35,489 nucleotides of DNA, from the NCBI GenBank assembly GCA_024698885.1, contig JAILQQ010000156.1, positions 1-35,489 on the forward strand. Reading direction: 5' to 3'. The notes below the pieces were generated by a model. It searched no databases, was not told the DNA's origin, and worked only from the letters and a program-made list of their open reading frames with translations. Source of the stretch: Lachnospiraceae bacterium (GTDB taxonomy: Bacteria; Bacillota; Clostridia; Lachnospirales; Lachnospiraceae). Positions 33,451 through 35,489 of this stretch are shown here, in pieces. Numbering within the stretch: the stretch's first letter is position 1; each line of letters begins with the position of its first letter. The position numbers and the translations under genes were made by a program.

Positions 33451-35118
33451 ATGGGAGACAAAAAGATTGCTGTAGTTGTCAACAATGTGGAAAAGGAATA
33501 TCCGAGGGGCGTGACCTTTGAGGATATAGCGAAGGAGTACCAGAAGGACTATGACGCGCGGATCGTTTTAGCGGTCGCGGACGGAAAGCTGTATGAACTG
33601 AACAAAAAGATCGGCCGAAACTGCAGTGTTTCCTTTGTGACCTTAAAGGATCAGAGCGGCTACCAGACCTACAAGAGGAGCGCCTGCCTGCTGCTTGTCA
33701 AGTCCTTTACGGATGTGGTGGGGGAGGAGAATATCCGGGATTTTATCATTGAATTCTCCATCAGCAAGGGCTATTTCTGCAGTGCCGTCGGTGACTTTAC
33801 GCTTAATGAAAAGCTGCTGAAAAAGGTGAAAAAGCGCATGGACGAGCTGGTGGAGCAGGATATCCCGATCTGCAAGATCTCCTATCATATCAATGACGCG
33901 GTGGAGATATTCAGGCAGCATAACATGACCGATAAGGAGAAGCTTTTTAAGTACCGCCGGGCCTCCCGGGTCAATGTTTATAATCTGGATGAATATCATG
34001 ACTATTATTACGGATATATGCTGCCAAGCACCGGCTACATCACATCGTATGAGCTTTCTCTCTATGATGACGGCTTTATTTTACAGCTTCCTACCCGCAG
34101 GGAGCCGGGTGTGGTGCCGCATGTGGAGGTACCGGAAAAGCTTTACCGCACCATGAAGGAAACCGCCGACTGGGCCAAGGGCCTTGGCGTTGCGACAGTG
34201 GGCGATCTGAATGACCGGATCTGCGCCGGTGAGTTCAATGATCTCGTGTTAGTGCAGGAGGCCATGCAGGAAGGAAATATCGTACGGATCGCGGAGGATG
34301 TCGTTAAACGGGAGGGCGTGAAATTTGTTATGATCGCAGGCCCTTCCTCCTCCGGAAAGACCACCTTTTCCTATCGGCTGAGCGTTCAGCTCAGGGCGCA
34401 CGGCCTCAGACCGCATACGATCGCGCTCGATGATTACTTCAAAAACCGGGAGGATACGCCTCTTGACGAGGACGGCAACTATAACTTCGAATGCCTGGAG
34501 GCGATCGATACCGAGGGCTTTAACCGGGATATGACGGCGCTGCTCGCGGGAGAGACCGTGGAGCTCCCTTCCTTTAACTTTAAGACGGGAAGCCGGGAAT
34601 ACCGGGGGAATTACAAGCGGTTGGGGGCAGAAGATATCCTCGTTTTAGAAGGGATCCATGGCCTGAATGAAAAGATGAGCTACGCGCTGCCGAAGGAGAG
34701 CAAGTATAAGATCTATATCAGCTCCTTAACGACGTTAAATGTTGACGAGCATAACCGGATCGCCACGACGGACGGACGGCTGATCCGCCGGATGGTCAGA
34801 GACCACAGGACAAGGGGAACCTCCGCCAGAAATACGCTTGCGATGTGGGGTTCCGTGCGGCGCGGCGAGGAGGAAAACATCTTCCCGTTCCAGGAATCGG
34901 CGGATGCCATGTTTAATTCGGCGCTGATCTACGAGTTGGCGGTGCTGAAGCAGTTCGCGGAGCCGCTTTTGTTTGCGATCGGCCGTGACGACAGTGAGTA
35001 TCAGGAAGCAAAGAGACTATTAAAGTTTTTGGATTATTTTGTAGGCGTGACCAGTGAAAATCTGCCGAACAATTCCATTATACGGGAGTTTGTCGGCGGC
35101 AGTATGTTTCCGGTTTGA
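33451..35118 (+). CDS. Nucleoside kinase (uridine-kinase-like) fused to TGS/ThrRS-like N-terminal domains
   Basis: 556 residues. Residues 1-65 resemble a TGS domain (VVVNNVEKEYPRGVTFEDIAKEYQ). Residues ~70-250 resemble the second N-terminal domain of threonyl-tRNA synthetase, but the HxxxH metal motif expected around YQTYKRSACLL is absent, so editing activity is unlikely. Residues ~285-500 form a uridine kinase/phosphoribulokinase domain with the P-loop AGPSSSGKTTFS (about 296-304), IALDDYFKNREDT and VLEGIHGLNEKM. It probably phosphorylates a nucleoside in the cytoplasm. The GTG/ATG choice was settled by AAGGGGG before ATG 33451; an upstream in-frame ATG lies within the repeat. Repeats flank the gene on both sides. 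Confidence 0.88.
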   Translation: MGDKKIAVVVNNVEKEYPRGVTFEDIAKEYQKDYDARIVLAVADGKLYELNKKIGRNCSVSFVTLKDQSGYQTYKRSACLLLVKSFTDVVGEENIRDFIIEFSISKGYFCSAVGDFTLNEKLLKKVKKRMDELVEQDIPICKISYHINDAVEIFRQHNMTDKEKLFKYRRASRVNVYNLDEYHDYYYGYMLPSTGYITSYELSLYDDGFILQLPTRREPGVVPHVEVPEKLYRTMKETADWAKGLGVATVGDLNDRICAGEFNDLVLVQEAMQEGNIVRIAEDVVKREGVKFVMIAGPSSSGKTTFSYRLSVQLRAHGLRPHTIALDDYFKNREDTPLDEDGNYNFECLEAIDTEGFNRDMTALLAGETVELPSFNFKTGSREYRGNYKRLGAEDILVLEGIHGLNEKMSYALPKESKYKIYISSLTTLNVDEHNRIATTDGRLIRRMVRDHRTRGTSARNTLAMWGSVRRGEEENIFPFQESADAMFNSALIYELAVLKQFAEPLLFAIGRDDSEYQEAKRLLKFLDYFVGVTSENLPNNSIIREFVGGSMFPV

Positions 35119-35126
35119 AAAATATG

Positions 35127-35245
35127 ATGTCAGGGTCAAAAGCACTTCGTGCCTTTTCCGAACACATGATATAGTGCTTTTGAGCAAGCTCAAGCACTAT
35201 ATCACGTGTTCGGAAAGGTGCAAAAGCACCTTTTGACCCCGACAT
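35127..35245 (+). repeat. Large imperfect inverted repeat after the nucleoside kinase gene
   Basis: The left arm 35127-35185 and right arm 35188-35245 are near complements around a two-base centre. The outer stem is about 16 bp (ATGTC…GGGTCAAAAG) and the inner stem about 29 bp (TTTCCGAACAC…GATATAGTGC…GAGC). Between them each arm has its own small hairpin: GCAC/GTGC on the left, and AAAGGTGC/GCACCTTT followed by TTTT on the right. It begins eight bases after the stop codon. The right small hairpin could act as a terminator. Confidence 0.85.
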
Positions 35246-35253
35246 GATAATAA

Positions 35254-35371
35254 GCATGATCCGGGCGGCAAAGCCGACCGGATCGGCATGACTGGGAAAA
35301 ACGATCGCGCTGCTAAGGAAATGATTCGGTCAGCATGCTGACTGAACCGGCATGAACTGAAGTTCATGCCT
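35254..35371 (+). repeat. Degenerate A-B-C repeat units upstream of RNase P RNA
   Basis: A B stem at 35258-35284 (GATCCGG/CCGGATC with inner CGGC/GCCG) is followed by a shortened C, an A module that has lost its hairpin (CGATCGCGCTGCTAAGGAA), a second B stem at 35325-35346 (TTCGGTCAGC/GCTGACTGAA) and a C stem at 35350-35369 (GCATGAACT/AGTTCATGC). The order is the same as in the array before the nucleoside kinase gene, but with much greater divergence. Confidence 0.7.
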
Positions 35372-35489
35372 AAGCACACAATTTGCTGCGCAAATTGGTG
35401 CGGCAGTGAGGAAAGTCCGGGCTTCACAGGGCAGGATGCCGGATAACGTCCGGTGGGGGCAACCCTAAGGAAAGTGCAACAGAAAGTAT
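35370..35489 (+). ncRNA. rnpB: RNase P RNA (bacterial class A), 5' part, cut by window end
   Basis: The catalytic RNA that matures the 5' ends of tRNAs. The core signature GAGGAAAGTCCGGGC (35408-35422) is followed by CAGGGCAGGATGCCGGATAACG, split here by function into P4/P5 and the P7 region, then GGGGGCAACCC and AAGTGCAACAGAAAG, all as in class A molecules. The 3' two-thirds lie outside the window. The 5' boundary is uncertain: P1 and P2 cannot be checked without their 3' partners. The stretch before the core (35370-35407) is a copy of repeat module A, preceded by a C stem. No clear promoter is seen upstream. Confidence 0.93.

Noticed and set aside
35127-35245. Ordinary rho-independent terminator
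   Set aside because: Only the small right-arm hairpin followed by TTTT resembles one. The whole structure is several times too long and has no final T-run.

Overview
The window looks like chromosomal core and near-core DNA of an anaerobic Firmicute, most likely a member of the Lachnospiraceae (Clostridia). The clues are the dnaG-rpoD-trmK-Nif3 order, a DUF4358-type lipoprotein beside an SGNH protein, a TGS/ThrRS-like nucleoside kinase, strong Shine-Dalgarno sites, and a four-gene cluster (Hsp70-like protein plus giant solenoid protein) that I associate with DUF5716/DUF5717 of this family. There is no phage, insertion sequence with a transposase, CRISPR array or tRNA. Nearly all genes lie on the + strand.

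Layout. 1-2.3 kb: membrane-anchored SGNH protein and a lipoprotein. 2.25-3.08 kb: a gene-free stretch with a perfect sigma-A promoter that appears to drive a structured non-coding RNA of about 580 nt. 3.1-7.5 kb: cell-wall amidase, beta-CASP nuclease, thyA, folA. 7.5-12.7 kb: a leader carrying a possible miniature insertion, then ilvE, a polyprenyl-phosphate sugar transferase, UDP-glucose dehydrogenase and a serine hydrolase. 12.7-13.8 kb (minus strand): a CobD/HisC-like aminotransferase. 13.9-20.9 kb: the four-gene uncharacterised cluster, divergent from the aminotransferase across a compact back-to-back promoter. 21-23.3 kb: amino-acid ABC transporter. 23.3-27.5 kb: purC, purB, purA and a HAD phosphatase. 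27.7-33.2 kb: macromolecular-synthesis operon dgt-dnaG-rpoD-trmK-Nif3. 33.4-35.1 kb: nucleoside kinase. 35.1-35.5 kb: a large inverted repeat, more repeat units, and the 5' part of RNase P RNA, cut by the window end.

The most unusual content is non-coding or uncharacterised. (1) The 7-kb cluster encodes a degenerate Hsp70/actin-fold protein, a 1212-residue beta-plus-solenoid protein, a TPR-like protein and a membrane coiled-coil protein. They are tightly spaced and look like one assembly of unknown role. (2) The ~580-nt RNA candidate has an AT-rich upstream tract and a consensus promoter. (3) A family of hairpin-rich intergenic repeats has three modules, called A, B and C here. It occurs as an 88-bp tandem array before the nucleoside kinase, again in front of RNase P RNA, and as single modules just upstream of the SGNH gene, purB and rpoD and near other genes. 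One A module merges into the 5' end of the RNase P RNA, with paired substitutions that preserve the stem.

Functionally the rest is housekeeping: nucleotide synthesis (thyA, folA, purA/B/C, dgt, nucleoside kinase), replication and transcription initiation (dnaG, rpoD), RNA maturation (trmK, RNase P, beta-CASP nuclease), cell envelope (amidase, SGNH, sugar transferase, Ugd) and amino-acid supply (ilvE, ABC transporter). All family names come from reading motifs and from memory of the families; no database search was run.
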